DNA of 44,483 nt from Nitrospira sp. (GTDB taxonomy: Bacteria; Nitrospirota; Nitrospiria; Nitrospirales; Nitrospiraceae). The stretch lies in the NCBI GenBank assembly GCA_005116945.1, contig SWDH01000003.1, positions 122,267-166,749 on the forward strand, in the 5' to 3' direction. Below the pieces are notes generated by a model. It ran no database searches. It was not told where the DNA came from and saw only the letters and a list, made by a program, of their open reading frames with translations. Shown here in pieces: positions 8,051 to 16,853 of this stretch. The position numbers and the translations under genes are program-made. Positions within the stretch are counted from its first letter, which is position 1. Every line of letters starts with the position of its first letter.

Positions 8051-8109
8051 TTCTGCAGAAGTGTGCAGGAGGAGGCATCGCTTTTATCGATTTACCAATG
8101 GAGGACGAT

Positions 8110-9081
8110 ATGGCCACAGATGTGACAGCTCTTGTGCCGGTGACAGTCCTTACCGGGTTCTTAGGGGCAGGGAAGACGACCCTGCTCAACCGTATTTTGA
8201 CGACGGAGCATGGCAAGCGAGTGGCAGTCATCGTCAATGAATTCGGCGAAGTGGGGATCGATAATCAGCTGGTGATCGGCGCTGATGAAGAGATCTTCGA
8301 GATGAACAACGGGTGCATCTGCTGCACCGTCCGGGGCGACTTGATCCGCATCATCGGCAATCTCCTCAAGCGGAAAGACCGCTTCGACTACATGATCATC
8401 GAGACGACCGGCTTGGCCGATCCGGCGCCGGTCGCGCAGACCTTCTTCGTCGACGACGAGATGAAGCGGCGGTTGTTGCTGGACGGGATCGTGACCGTCG
8501 TCGATTCGAAACACATCTGGCAGCATCTCGATACGAGTCCCGAGGCGAAAGAGCAGATCGCTTTTGCGGACGTGATCTTGCTGAACAAGATCGATCTGGT
8601 GCCCGCGAACGAGGTGGACAAGCTCGAAGCTCGCATCCGGGCCATTAATGTGATGGCTAAGATTCATCGCACGAAGGATGCCCAGGTGGAGATCAATCGG
8701 CTGTTGAACATCGGCGCCTTCGACCTGAGTCGCAAGTTGGAGATCGACCCCAACTTTCTTGGCGAAGACACGCACCAGCACGATCCCAGCGTGTTTTCCG
8801 TGGCGCTGGTCGAAAACGGCGTGGTTGATGAAGTCAAGGTCAACGACTGGTTCCAGGAAGTCTTGGCCACCATGGGGACGAATATCTATCGGATGAAGGG
8901 CATTCTCAATATGCAGGGCCGCGATCAGCGGTTCGTATTTCAAGGCGTCCACATGTTGTTCGACGGTAAGGCCGATCGGGCGTGGAAAGCCGGTGAGACG
9001 CGCAATAACCAGCTGGTTTTCATCGGCAAGGGGCTCGATCGAGCCGCATTGACGGAGGGGTTTCGGTCATGCCTCGTTTAG
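8110..9081 (+). CDS. COG0523 (CobW-type) GTPase, metallochaperone 1
   Basis: A G3E-family GTPase thought to deliver zinc to client proteins. It has Walker [10 protein letters not shown] (16-24), the switch region [10 protein letters not shown], the metal-binding GCICC (68-72), ETTGLADP and the NKID guanine-specificity motif. A CobW C-terminal domain follows a short HQHD loop. At 323 residues it is of standard length. GGAGGA four bases upstream fixes the ATG at 8110; an in-frame ATG at 8098 is possible. Its end overlaps the WD40 gene by 13 bases. It heads the main chaperone operon, downstream of zur and a 200-base leader. Confidence 0.93.
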   Translation: MATDVTALVPVTVLTGFLGAGKTTLLNRILTTEHGKRVAVIVNEFGEVGIDNQLVIGADEEIFEMNNGCICCTVRGDLIRIIGNLLKRKDRFDYMIIETTGLADPAPVAQTFFVDDEMKRRLLLDGIVTVVDSKHIWQHLDTSPEAKEQIAFADVILLNKIDLVPANEVDKLEARIRAINVMAKIHRTKDAQVEINRLLNIGAFDLSRKLEIDPNFLGEDTHQHDPSVFSVALVENGVVDEVKVNDWFQEVLATMGTNIYRMKGILNMQGRDQRFVFQGVHMLFDGKADRAWKAGETRNNQLVFIGKGLDRAALTEGFRSCLV

Positions 9082-10130
9082 CGAAACGCAAAGCGACGGT
9101 TGCGCTGGGACCGGTCGGCTATGCTCGCCTGGATGACTACATCCATCGCGTAGCGTTTTCTGCCGATGGGACCAAATTTGCAGCCTGTTCGGCGTCTGGG
9201 GAAGTTGCAGTATGGGACGTTCCATCGTTTAAGCAGACAGGTCAGTTGAGCGGACATCAGCCGTCCGCCCTGACTCTGGCATGGCATCCCCAGCAGAACG
9301 AGTTGGCAACGGGAGGCCAAGATGGAACGGTCAGGCTCTGGAGAGTGGAAACAGGCGGCGAGGGAGCGGTTTTGACAGTGGGCGAGCCGGGCACATGGGT
9401 TGAACACCTCGCCTGGTCCCCCGATGGCGCGACCCTCGCAGCATCGGCAGGAAAGATGCTGCGTCTGTGGGCGCATGCTCCCGGTGAGGCGCCTTCGTTG
9501 GTCGCAGAGGTCCCAGCACACAAGACCACGATCTCAGCGCTGTCCTGGATGCCTCGGGGCGGCGGGGTGCTTTCCGCCTGCTACGGCGGAGCCTGGCTGT
9601 GGAAGGTGGGGAACGATAAGCCCGTGCGATCCTTTCCCTATGACGGGGCGCTGCTCTCTATTGGGGTGAGTCCGAGCGGAGAGTATCTGGCTTCAGGAAA
9701 TCTCGATGGTTCGGTTCATCTATTTCGGACGGATAGTGAGCAGAATTGGCACATGTCAGGATATCCGATGAAAGTGACTTCTGTGCGGTTCGACCACAAT
9801 GGACTGAACTTGTTTACCTCGGCAGGTCCGGCGCTCGTCGCCTGGAGTATGAAGAAGTTTGAAGGGACGGGCGGTCGACTGTTCAAGGGGCATCTCGGGT
9901 GGATTCAAGAGATCGCCTGTCATCCACACCAGTCCGTCCTCGCCACGGCGGGCGAAGACGGGTTGCTCTGTCTCTGGGAGCCGCAGACGACCAAGCCGAT
10001 CTTGAGCCAGGAAGTGAACAAGTCTGGCGGTCTCTCCTGCGTCGCCTGGAGTCCGAAAGACAACTGGCTGGCAACCGGCACTAACGACGGCGTGGTATCG
10101 CTATTCGCTGTCGAAGGTCTCGGTGACTGA
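9069..10130 (+). CDS. WD40-repeat protein
   Basis: A 353-residue beta propeller made almost entirely of WD40 blades, with recognisable endings [49 protein letters not shown] and VVSLFAV. There is no signal peptide, so it should be cytoplasmic. WD40 propellers serve as protein-interaction platforms. Its start lies inside the preceding GTPase gene, which implies coupled synthesis, and a physical partnership with one or more of the GTPases is a fair guess. WD40 proteins beside COG0523 genes are, as I recall, a recurring arrangement in zinc loci. Confidence 0.88.
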   Translation: MPRLAKRKATVALGPVGYARLDDYIHRVAFSADGTKFAACSASGEVAVWDVPSFKQTGQLSGHQPSALTLAWHPQQNELATGGQDGTVRLWRVETGGEGAVLTVGEPGTWVEHLAWSPDGATLAASAGKMLRLWAHAPGEAPSLVAEVPAHKTTISALSWMPRGGGVLSACYGGAWLWKVGNDKPVRSFPYDGALLSIGVSPSGEYLASGNLDGSVHLFRTDSEQNWHMSGYPMKVTSVRFDHNGLNLFTSAGPALVAWSMKKFEGTGGRLFKGHLGWIQEIACHPHQSVLATAGEDGLLCLWEPQTTKPILSQEVNKSGGLSCVAWSPKDNWLATGTNDGVVSLFAVEGLGD

Positions 10131-10132
10131 CG

Positions 10133-10411
10133 ATGAATCTCTTTGGGGGACGGCGCAGTATCGATCCGGAACAGTCAGACCGAATCAAGAGCTGGGCGCG
10201 CGAGACTTGGGCCTTGTCCGGCGAAGCTACGGTAATGGTCACTGAACTGGAATGCCGCGAGCCCGGTTGCCCACCCATCGAGACGGTCATTGCGTTGCTC
10301 GAAGGGCCCGGCAAGACCAGGCAGTACAAAATTCACAAATCGGCGGCTGAGATCAGCCGGCCGGATGTCGAGGGTCTTGCGAATGAGATCGATCATCACC
10401 ATGACGCCTGA
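10133..10411 (+). CDS. Conserved small protein with CxxxxC-PP-ET motif
   Basis: A 92-residue soluble protein of no family I can name with certainty. Its most striking part is ECREPGCPPIETVIALLEG (about 41-59), with two cysteines five apart followed by a PPIET turn. It ends in an acidic/His tail EIDHHHDA. It starts two bases after the WD40 stop and is followed 12 bases later by the second GTPase, so it belongs to the operon. The cysteine pair and His tail could bind metal; this is inference. Confidence 0.75.
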   Translation: MNLFGGRRSIDPEQSDRIKSWARETWALSGEATVMVTELECREPGCPPIETVIALLEGPGKTRQYKIHKSAAEISRPDVEGLANEIDHHHDA

Positions 10412-10423
10412 GGAGCAACCAGC

Positions 10424-11428
10424 ATGACGACGCCACGCATCTCTCCGATCTATGTCATCGCAGGGTTCCTGGGAAGCGGGAAGACGACCTTGCTGAAGCG
10501 GGCTCTGGCGCACGAACTCGACCGAGGGGTGAAGCCGGCCGTGCTGATGAACGAATTTGGCGAAGTCGATGTGGATGGCGCGATCTTGCACGAGCACCCC
10601 CGGTCGAACGACATCGAGCTGCAATCGTTACTGAACGGCTGCATCTGCTGCGACCTCTCCGGAGAGTTCAGCGACAAAGTCGGACAGTTAGTGAAGCGGT
10701 CGAAGGGCGCGCCCCTGTTCATTGAGACAACCGGGCTGGCGGACACGGGGCAGGTCGTATCGGGAGTCGAGCGGGCGCTGGCGTCAGACCCGCAGACCGG
10801 CAAGCAGGCGCGTCTGGCCTCGGTCATCGTGATGGTGGATGCGCCGCAGTTCATGAAGTTGGGTACTTATTGGTCTGCAGCCGAACAGCATCTTGCGCAT
10901 GCCGATACGGTCATCCTGAACAAGCTGGATCAGACCGATGCGGCCCGCGCAAATCAGGTCGAGCAGCGGATCAAATCGTTGAATCCCAAGGCCCGTCTGC
11001 TCAGGGCCGAGTATGCCGATGTGGAGATGCGGCAGCTTCTGGCGAGCACGCCGTCTATGCCCCGGCGCGTGATCACCAATGGCGCGATCAAGGATTCGAC
11101 CGCCGGGTATCAGAGCGGAAGTTTTCGGATCACCAAGGCATTCGATCCTGAATTGCTCGAAGCGTGGCTGAAGCGATATCAGCGATCGGTCGTGAGGTTC
11201 AAGGGGTTTGTGAGGGTGGCTGGGCGAACGGGTCTCCAAGAGGTCCAATGGGTCATGGGATCCCTGTCGATGGTCCCGTATGTCGGTTCGAAGCAATCGC
11301 AGGCCAAGGTGGTCGTCATCGGTCGGCACGTACAGTGGCAGCGATTTTTGGAGGGGCTTGAACGTTGTCTGGTGCGACCCAAGCGGCAGACGAAACGATG
11401 GAGTCAAGCCAGGAGGAACAAACCATGA
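10424..11428 (+). CDS. COG0523 (CobW-type) GTPase, metallochaperone 2
   Basis: The second G3E GTPase of the operon, 334 residues. Walker A is GFLGSGKTT (14-22), the switch VLMNEFGEVDVDG, the metal motif GCICC (72-76), then FIETTGLAD and ILNKLDQ. The C-terminal CobW domain ends in a basic tail (RPKRQTKRWSQARRNKP). It differs from GTPase 1 in its longer insert before GCICC and its basic tail, so the two probably serve different clients. The stop codon overlaps the start of the DUF3386 gene (ATGA). Confidence 0.92.
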   Translation: MTTPRISPIYVIAGFLGSGKTTLLKRALAHELDRGVKPAVLMNEFGEVDVDGAILHEHPRSNDIELQSLLNGCICCDLSGEFSDKVGQLVKRSKGAPLFIETTGLADTGQVVSGVERALASDPQTGKQARLASVIVMVDAPQFMKLGTYWSAAEQHLAHADTVILNKLDQTDAARANQVEQRIKSLNPKARLLRAEYADVEMRQLLASTPSMPRRVITNGAIKDSTAGYQSGSFRITKAFDPELLEAWLKRYQRSVVRFKGFVRVAGRTGLQEVQWVMGSLSMVPYVGSKQSQAKVVVIGRHVQWQRFLEGLERCLVRPKRQTKRWSQARRNKP

Positions 11429-12138
11429 TGCAAGGCAACGGGACGATACAGCCATTGGCCGGGAGCGGGGCGACGCTGGTGGGCGATCTGGCAGCACGGT
11501 GGTTGGTTCAGGAAGCCCATGGTCGTATGTATCGATGGCCGGAAAATTTTTCCGGATACCGAGCGAAGCTTTTGCTGAACGATGAGGGACGAGTCTACCA
11601 CGGCAGGGTGAGCCTGGTACCGAGGAGGGAAACGACGGTTGAATTAGATGGAGCTAACGCGGCGCTTCAAGCGTGGGTGCGGGAACGGCTGTGGACCCAG
11701 GGGATGCATTTGGCCCATTCGACGTTTGAAGAGGGCGATGGCAAATATGTGTTGTCGTTCGATCCGGAGGATGATCCAGGCTGCCCCCATCCTCGCGGCC
11801 GCCGGGTCTTACTCACCGGTGGGCGGCTCGATTCCTGGTACCGCATTAAGGATGGTCAATACACCCAGATCGGACGCATTACGCCGATGACGGAACGTCG
11901 AGTCAATACGATCGAACGCTGTGACCACGCGCCTGACGGAAAACAATATTCCAGCCACTATGTGATGACCTACTTTACGCTCGACGGCCAGTCCGTCATC
12001 GGAATGGAGAGCTATGTCAACGAATATACGGACGTGAAAGGCATCTGGCTCCCTCTTCGTCGCCGGGTCTCGTTCGGTGAACGAGGATTGGTGAAAACGC
12101 GGGTGATCGAATTGTCCGACCATGAGGCGCTGGCATGA
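11425..12138 (+). CDS. DUF3386 family protein
   Basis: A 237-residue protein of the DUF3386 type, a family I know mainly from cyanobacteria and whose function is unknown. Matching features are HGRMYRWPENFSGYRAKLLLN near the start, the central GRRVLLTGGRLDSWYRIKDGQYTQIGR, and a C-terminal YVNEYTDVKGIWLPLRRRV. AGGAGG at 11411-11416 fixes the ATG at 11425, which overlaps the preceding stop codon. There is no signal peptide. It overlaps the next gene by four bases. A place in zinc handling is suggested only by its operon. Confidence 0.82.
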   Translation: MMQGNGTIQPLAGSGATLVGDLAARWLVQEAHGRMYRWPENFSGYRAKLLLNDEGRVYHGRVSLVPRRETTVELDGANAALQAWVRERLWTQGMHLAHSTFEEGDGKYVLSFDPEDDPGCPHPRGRRVLLTGGRLDSWYRIKDGQYTQIGRITPMTERRVNTIERCDHAPDGKQYSSHYVMTYFTLDGQSVIGMESYVNEYTDVKGIWLPLRRRVSFGERGLVKTRVIELSDHEALA

Positions 12139-12488
12139 GCGGGGAGAATGGCAATCGTGAGAGTTCCGCACAGAAACGGGCTGTGTATCCCAATGCCGAC
12201 CGGTATCCTGAACAGCAGGCGGTGGCTGTTTGCAGAAGTTCTTCGATCGCACCGCTCTTGGTGCTGTACCAGCAGTCCTGGGAATGGGCGCAACGGATGG
12301 ACCTGTCGCTGGAACAGCTGCAACGCACGGCAGAAGCGGCAGCGCTCGCAGATGCCATCTGTCATTTGCTGGCAGAGGCTGGAGATCTCGAAGGGCACAA
12401 GCGCTGGGCGGTGAGACTGTCGGAGGCCAAGCAGTGGCTGGCAGCGGTGCATGATGGGCTGACGCAATCAGGGGAGATGAAGACATGA
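12135..12488 (+). CDS. Unrecognised helical protein
   Basis: A 117-residue soluble protein I cannot assign. The first 30 residues look disordered; the rest is predicted helical ([36 protein letters not shown]...[22 protein letters not shown]) and suggests a small helical bundle. It overlaps both neighbours by four bases (ATGA at each end). That argues it is translated, and that it is a fixed part of the operon rather than a spurious frame. Confidence 0.7.
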   Translation: MSGENGNRESSAQKRAVYPNADRYPEQQAVAVCRSSSIAPLLVLYQQSWEWAQRMDLSLEQLQRTAEAAALADAICHLLAEAGDLEGHKRWAVRLSEAKQWLAAVHDGLTQSGEMKT

Positions 12489-13030
12489 CGACGATTGCCA
12501 AAGCGGGGGCCAGCGTGGCCGTGGCGGTGCTGACGGTTTCAGATAGTCGGACGCCTGAGAGGGACACGAGCGGTAAGACGATTGTGGACCGGCTGACGCA
12601 AGCGGGGCATCGGATCGCCGACCGCAAGATGTGCAAGGACGATTTTCAAACGATTCGCGACACGATTGCCGCCTGGGTTGCCGATCCCAAAGTGGAGTTC
12701 GTCATCGTGACGGGCGGAACCGGCGTGACACAACGGGATGTGACGCCCGATGCCGTGCGGTCCCTGTTCACGAAGCCGATTCCGGGATTTGGCGAACTGT
12801 TCCGCTGGCTTAGTTACGCGGAGATCGGCACCTCAACGATTCAGTCGCGGGCCGATGCCGGTGTCTGCGGCGACACCATCGTCTTCCTGCTGCCGGGAAG
12901 CACTGGCGCCTGCCGACTGGGAATGGAAAAGATCATCCTGCCGCAGCTCGATCTGAACCACAGGCCCTGCAACCTCACGGAGCTGTTGCCGCGAGTCAAA
13001 GAAGAGCATCCGCCACACGACGATGACTGA
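12485..13030 (+). CDS. moaB: MoaB/MogA-like molybdopterin adenylyltransferase
   Basis: A 181-residue protein of the MoCF-binding fold, which adenylylates molybdopterin before metal insertion. Key motifs are [20 protein letters not shown] at the start, [22 protein letters not shown] in the middle (GGTG with the catalytic Asp) and [27 protein letters not shown]. It overlaps the upstream gene by four bases and GTPase 3 by eight. Its presence in a zinc operon is unexpected. It may be a spare copy, or it may supply an adenylylation step for another pterin-like ligand. Both ideas are speculation. Confidence 0.9.
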   Translation: MTTIAKAGASVAVAVLTVSDSRTPERDTSGKTIVDRLTQAGHRIADRKMCKDDFQTIRDTIAAWVADPKVEFVIVTGGTGVTQRDVTPDAVRSLFTKPIPGFGELFRWLSYAEIGTSTIQSRADAGVCGDTIVFLLPGSTGACRLGMEKIILPQLDLNHRPCNLTELLPRVKEEHPPHDDD

Positions 13031-13958
13031 ACCGGCCAAAGTTCCCTTGTATCTGCTTGGCGGGCCTTTAGGCGCGGGCAAGACCACGTTGCTGCTGCGC
13101 CTTCTGGCCTACTGGAAGGCGCAAGGGAAGCAGGTGGGTGTGCTCATGAACGAGGTCGGTGCCGTCAGCATCGACGGGCTGCGTGCGGAAGTGCTTGCCG
13201 CTGTCGTTCGAAACATCACTGGCGGATGTGTGTGTTGCGAAGCCCGTGAAGATATCTTCCGAGGGCTGATGGAGCTGACAGGGGAGCAGGCCTGCGATGT
13301 GGTGATCCTCGAATGCTCCGGCGTCGCCGACCTTGAAGACGTTGTCGATGCCGTCACTGACTTGCCGTGCCTGGCGTGGGTCGCGTTGGCAAAGGTGATG
13401 GTGCTGATCGAACCGGTCGCCCTGGCCGTTGATCGACGGATTGGAGGGAGATATGCCGGACTCGTGCGGTACGCGGACGAGATCGTTCTGAACAAGCGGG
13501 ATCTCTACGCGCCGTCGGACTGGGAACGATTTCGCGCCGCGCTGGTGCGGGACAATCGCGCGGCCAGATTGTGGCAGACCGTGAAGGCGGAGGTGGATCC
13601 CGCGGCGTTGCTCGCGCCCCGCCGTCGGCCACAGATCCCGAGAGGGACGAACGTTGCGTTCGGCTCCCCCCGCCGCCATCCGATGGTGATGACGGTTCCA
13701 CTGCCTCGCCCGATGCACCGCGGTCGATTTACCGAGTGGTTCAACCGTTTGCCGGAGGGCGTTGAGCGAGCGAAAGGGCTCTGCCGGTTTTCCGACTCGG
13801 AGGATCTGCACGAAATCCAGTTCTCGTCCCCCGTCACTCGATGGGTAGGCATCGTTCGGCTCCAGTGCGAGCCCGATCCGGCGCTTGTGCTGATCGGTCG
13901 GGACTACGATCAAAAGTGGTGTTACCACGCGCTTCAGGCCTGTTTGTGCCCAGCCTGA
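13023..13958 (+). CDS. COG0523 (CobW-type) GTPase, metallochaperone 3
   Basis: The third GTPase of the operon, 311 residues. Walker A is GPLGAGKTT (14-22), the switch [13 protein letters not shown], the metal motif GCVCC (68-72), then [10 protein letters not shown] and VLNKRDLY. It belongs to the same subgroup as GTPase 5 (35647-36603): both have LLRLLxYWKxQGK after Walker A, GCVCC, ECSG(V/M)AD and NKRDLY. It starts inside moaB (eight-base overlap). The two members of this subgroup flank the island and may be old duplicates. Confidence 0.92.
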   Translation: MTEPAKVPLYLLGGPLGAGKTTLLLRLLAYWKAQGKQVGVLMNEVGAVSIDGLRAEVLAAVVRNITGGCVCCEAREDIFRGLMELTGEQACDVVILECSGVADLEDVVDAVTDLPCLAWVALAKVMVLIEPVALAVDRRIGGRYAGLVRYADEIVLNKRDLYAPSDWERFRAALVRDNRAARLWQTVKAEVDPAALLAPRRRPQIPRGTNVAFGSPRRHPMVMTVPLPRPMHRGRFTEWFNRLPEGVERAKGLCRFSDSEDLHEIQFSSPVTRWVGIVRLQCEPDPALVLIGRDYDQKWCYHALQACLCPA

Positions 13959-14008
13959 CCTGCGAACAGTTCATGTTCTTTAACAAAGTACTACAACAGA
14001 GGAGCCTG

Positions 14009-14308
14009 ATGCTGCCACTCGATTCCCGCATCACGAAACAACAGAATCGCTTCCTCCTCGATTGCTCGCTCGGCGAACTCAAGAGCATCTATCTGGCGCT
14101 CTTCGCGCAGTTGCGGGCAGATCCGCTGGCCGATATCGATGAGTCGGATATTCTCCTCCATGTTCAGATGGCTCTTCAGCAAGAGGCTCAAGCCGTCGGT
14201 GTCGATGTGTCGGATCATGCCGACTGGTCACGCTTTTTGGGGGACACTCAGATCGCTCCCTGCGAGCAACGATACGACAGCTATGGCGAGAAAAGGCCGG
14301 CTGTATGA
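14009..14308 (+). CDS. Unrecognised small soluble protein
   Basis: A 99-residue protein with no family I recognise. It is mostly helical, with an acidic middle (LRADPLADIDESDILLHVQMALQQEAQ) and one cysteine. AGAGGAG four to five bases upstream supports the ATG at 14009; ATGs further up have no such site. Its stop codon overlaps the start of the ZIP transporter gene (ATGA), so it is probably cotranslated with it. Confidence 0.65.
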   Translation: MLPLDSRITKQQNRFLLDCSLGELKSIYLALFAQLRADPLADIDESDILLHVQMALQQEAQAVGVDVSDHADWSRFLGDTQIAPCEQRYDSYGEKRPAV

Positions 14309-15093
14309 GTTTGCCGGCCGATTCGACCTGGTGGTTCGTGGTGCTGATGGGATTGTTGGGGAGTGTTGGCGCCCTGTTACCCGCGGCAGTCGTGTTATTC
14401 ATACCCGATTCCATCCGGCAACAGTGGATGCCCTACCTTCTGAGCTATGCCACCGGGGCCATGCTGGCAGCTGCCATAATCGGCCTGATCCCGGAGGCTA
14501 TGGAGCGGGCGAGTGCTCATGAGGTCGGGATCGCCATTCTGGCTGGGCTAGTCTTGTTCTTCTTTCTGGAGTGGACGGTGATCTGGCGGCACTCTCACGG
14601 GAATGACAGCCATGAGCATGCACCAAGCCATGTGCATATTCTTCCCCCGAAGACCGGCACGCTCATTCTCATCGGCGACGCGGTGCACAACTTTGGCGAC
14701 GGGATTGCTGTTGGCGCAGCCTGCATCGCCTCCCCAGGCCTCGGCTTTGTCGCGGCTCTCGCAGTCTTGGGCCATGAAGTGCCCCAAGAGATCAGTGATT
14801 TTTCGATTCTCTTGTCGAGCGGGTTCTCCCGGTGGAAAGCCTTTCTCTGGAATACCCTCTCAGGCCTCACCACAGTCGTCGGCGCGCTCGTGGCATTCGC
14901 CGGGTTAGGCTATGTGGAGGCAATTGTCCCCTATGCGCTGGGTGTCGCCGCGGCCAGCTTTCTGTATATCGGGTTGGCCGATCTGGTGCCAAATTTACAT
15001 GGTCGAATAGGTGCCGCGAGCGGAGTTTGGCAATTCGCCACAATGATCGCCGGGATGGTGACTATTGCCCTACTTGAAATGATGCCTCGGTAG
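14305..15093 (+). CDS. ZIP-family zinc/divalent metal transporter
   Basis: A 262-residue inner-membrane importer with about eight membrane helices. The two metal-site signatures of ZIP proteins are present: HNFGDG (128-133) and HEVPQE (157-162). A cytoplasmic His-rich loop (RHSHGNDSHEHAPSHVH, 95-111) precedes them. ZIP proteins bring Zn2+ (or Fe/Mn) into the cytosol. As the last gene of the chaperone operon it fits a zinc-starvation response: metal enters here and is passed to the GTPases. It is convergent with a CDF gene. Confidence 0.94.
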   Translation: MSLPADSTWWFVVLMGLLGSVGALLPAAVVLFIPDSIRQQWMPYLLSYATGAMLAAAIIGLIPEAMERASAHEVGIAILAGLVLFFFLEWTVIWRHSHGNDSHEHAPSHVHILPPKTGTLILIGDAVHNFGDGIAVGAACIASPGLGFVAALAVLGHEVPQEISDFSILLSSGFSRWKAFLWNTLSGLTTVVGALVAFAGLGYVEAIVPYALGVAAASFLYIGLADLVPNLHGRIGAASGVWQFATMIAGMVTIALLEMMPR

Positions 15094-15164
15094 GGGTCCT
15101 CTGTGAGTAATAAAACTCTGACGAGCGCTGCGTGATCGTAAACAATGAGACCCGCGAGACCGCG

Positions 15165-16115
15165 TCAGCGCATTTCAGCAGGCCCGCGGGCGGGCAAGGG
15201 GGGAGGGGGAAGCGCGCTGCCCGCTGCCGGGTGACCGTGGTAGGCCGACTGCACATTGCAGTGTAATTCGTCGGGATGGCAGCACGACGTTTCGACCTGA
15301 ATGGTCATATGGCGGATGCCGAAGTCCACGGCTATCAGTCGTCGAACGGCGCGGAGAATAGGCTCAGGCCCTGAACCTTCCGTAATCAACACATGGCAAG
15401 TCAGTGAAGGCAAGTGGGCATCGAGCCCCCAGACGTGGAGATCATGAACATTCACCACTCCAGGTACCATGGCGATCGCCGAAGCGATTTTGACACTATC
15501 GAGATGGAATGGCACTCCCTCAAGCAAGATGTGCGAAGACTCGCGCAGTACACTCCACGCGCCCCAGACGATGACCAGCGCGATACCAATACTTACGAGA
15601 GGGTCGAACAAGTTCCAGCCGGTCGCTGCAACCAAGAGGCCTGCGACAATGACGCCGAGCGAGACCCAGGCGTCTCCAAGGTTGTGCCAAAAGGCTGCGC
15701 GCACATTGAGATTCGTGCGCGCCTCGGTCTGCAGCAGCAACGCGATCGACAGATTGCCGATGAAACTGAAGAGCGCAATGCCGAACATCAGGATGCCCGG
15801 AACCGCTACGGGCTCCAGCAGGCGGTGGATCGACAGAGCCACAATGCCCAACGCGACGGCCAACAAGATGGCCGCGTTGACAAATGCCGCCAGCGTGCCG
15901 ATGCGATGGTGTCCAAATGTCCGCGTGGCGGTCGAGGGAGCCGCGCTCATGAGCACGGCGTACAGCGTGAGGAAGAGACCGGCCTGGTCGATCAGATTGT
16001 GCGCGGCGTCGCCGATCAAACCGACACTGCCGATCCACCAGCCACCGGCCATTTCGACGGCGATGATCAGCGCATTCACGATCAGACAGAGGGACATTTT
16101 GTAACGAAGACTCAT
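15165..16115 (-). CDS. CDF-family cation transporter 1
   Basis: A 316-residue cation diffusion facilitator with six membrane helices and a cytoplasmic C-terminal domain. The transport site is of the zinc type, with HNLID in helix 2 (GDAAHNLID) and HNLGD in helix 5. The C-terminus carries TSCCHPDELHC, a metal-binding cluster. Most CDF proteins export zinc or cobalt, which sits oddly in a starvation locus. The start at 16115 is preferred (AAAGG upstream). A longer frame to 16169 would run through the candidate operator. It is divergent from the peroxidase-like gene. Confidence 0.92.
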   Translation of the reverse strand: MSLRYKMSLCLIVNALIIAVEMAGGWWIGSVGLIGDAAHNLIDQAGLFLTLYAVLMSAAPSTATRTFGHHRIGTLAAFVNAAILLAVALGIVALSIHRLLEPVAVPGILMFGIALFSFIGNLSIALLLQTEARTNLNVRAAFWHNLGDAWVSLGVIVAGLLVAATGWNLFDPLVSIGIALVIVWGAWSVLRESSHILLEGVPFHLDSVKIASAIAMVPGVVNVHDLHVWGLDAHLPSLTCHVLITEGSGPEPILRAVRRLIAVDFGIRHMTIQVETSCCHPDELHCNVQSAYHGHPAAGSALPPPPLPARGPAEMR

Positions 16116-16164
16116 GGCGCTTGGCCTTTCTTTGTGATAACGGTCTTGAGCATTCTGCTGAACA

Positions 16165-16179
16165 TGCAAACGATTTGCA
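16165..16179. promoter_or_regulatory. Candidate Zur operator between CDF1 and the peroxidase-like gene
   Basis: TGCAAACGATTTGCA shares the TGCA-N7-TGCA layout and the AAA/TTT flanks with the site at 22075-22089. On the minus strand it directly follows TATAGT, a plausible -10 box for the CDF gene. One site in a divergent region could control both genes. Confidence 0.65.
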
Positions 16180-16262
16180 ACTATAGGGCAATTGGATCAA
16201 GACATGGTGCGATGGTGAACGATTAGGGCAAGAATAATCTCGTTCAGCAAGGACACCGGATC

Positions 16263-16850
16263 ATGGATCGACAAGTAAAGGAAAAACGGCGAGCCAGGCT
16301 TGGCTCGGACACGATCGAACTCGAGGGGGCGATGCCGCAGGTCGGCGAGCGACTGGACGCCTCGTTCAGCATTCCCGCTGCGCGTCATGCCGAGAGTCCA
16401 CTGTCGGCGACCGAGCTGTCGCGGGGCTTGGTCATCGTCTCAACGCTCCCCAACATTCAGAAGCATGCCTGTATCACGCAAATCGTGGATCTAGAAGCCC
16501 AGGCGAAGGAGCGGGTGCCGTCGGCGCGGCTCGTGCACATTTCGTCCGATCACATGGACCATTGGCTGGAGGTCGATCGATTTCATCCGGATGTGGAGAC
16601 ACCGGGCTATTCCCTCTGCTGCGCCGATCCGGGCAGTCGTCAGGCTTTTTCGCAGGCCTTTGGCGTGGGTGTGCTGGATCACCAGCGGATTGCGCACGGA
16701 CTGTTTGCCTTGAACGAGGGAGTGTTTGTGGTGGTGGCGATTCCGGAGGATCAGATGCGGAAGGCTGAGGTCTCAGGATTTCTGGAACAACTCTGTCGGT
16801 GGCTGGGGCAAGTATCTGACCCCTCACCCCAGCCGCTTGAAGAGGCGTGA
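16263..16850 (+). CDS. Thiol-peroxidase-like (Tpx/redoxin) protein
   Basis: A 195-residue thioredoxin-fold protein resembling atypical 2-Cys peroxiredoxins of the Tpx type. RGLVIVSTLPNIQKHAC ends in a candidate peroxidatic Cys70, in the position of the PxxxTxxC motif. A CC pair at 119-120 could hold the resolving cysteine. The canonical Thr before Cys70 is missing, so activity is uncertain. AAGGA nine bases upstream supports the start. It probably shares the operator at 16165-16179 with the CDF gene. A role in protecting freed thiols when zinc is short is speculation. Confidence 0.65.
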   Translation: MDRQVKEKRRARLGSDTIELEGAMPQVGERLDASFSIPAARHAESPLSATELSRGLVIVSTLPNIQKHACITQIVDLEAQAKERVPSARLVHISSDHMDHWLEVDRFHPDVETPGYSLCCADPGSRQAFSQAFGVGVLDHQRIAHGLFALNEGVFVVVAIPEDQMRKAEVSGFLEQLCRWLGQVSDPSPQPLEEA

Positions 16851-16853
16851 CGA

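Noticed and set aside
7906..8109. Cobalamin riboswitch before the first CobW-type gene
   Set aside because: The conserved boxes of that class are not found; only a closing stem and two hairpins are seen, so it was listed as an unknown leader.
8161..8952. 263-codon frame antisense to GTPase 1, and similar ones antisense to GTPase 3 (13068-13928) and CDF1 (15414-16226)
   Set aside because: The sense strands encode complete families with all motifs; the antisense translations show only shadow composition.
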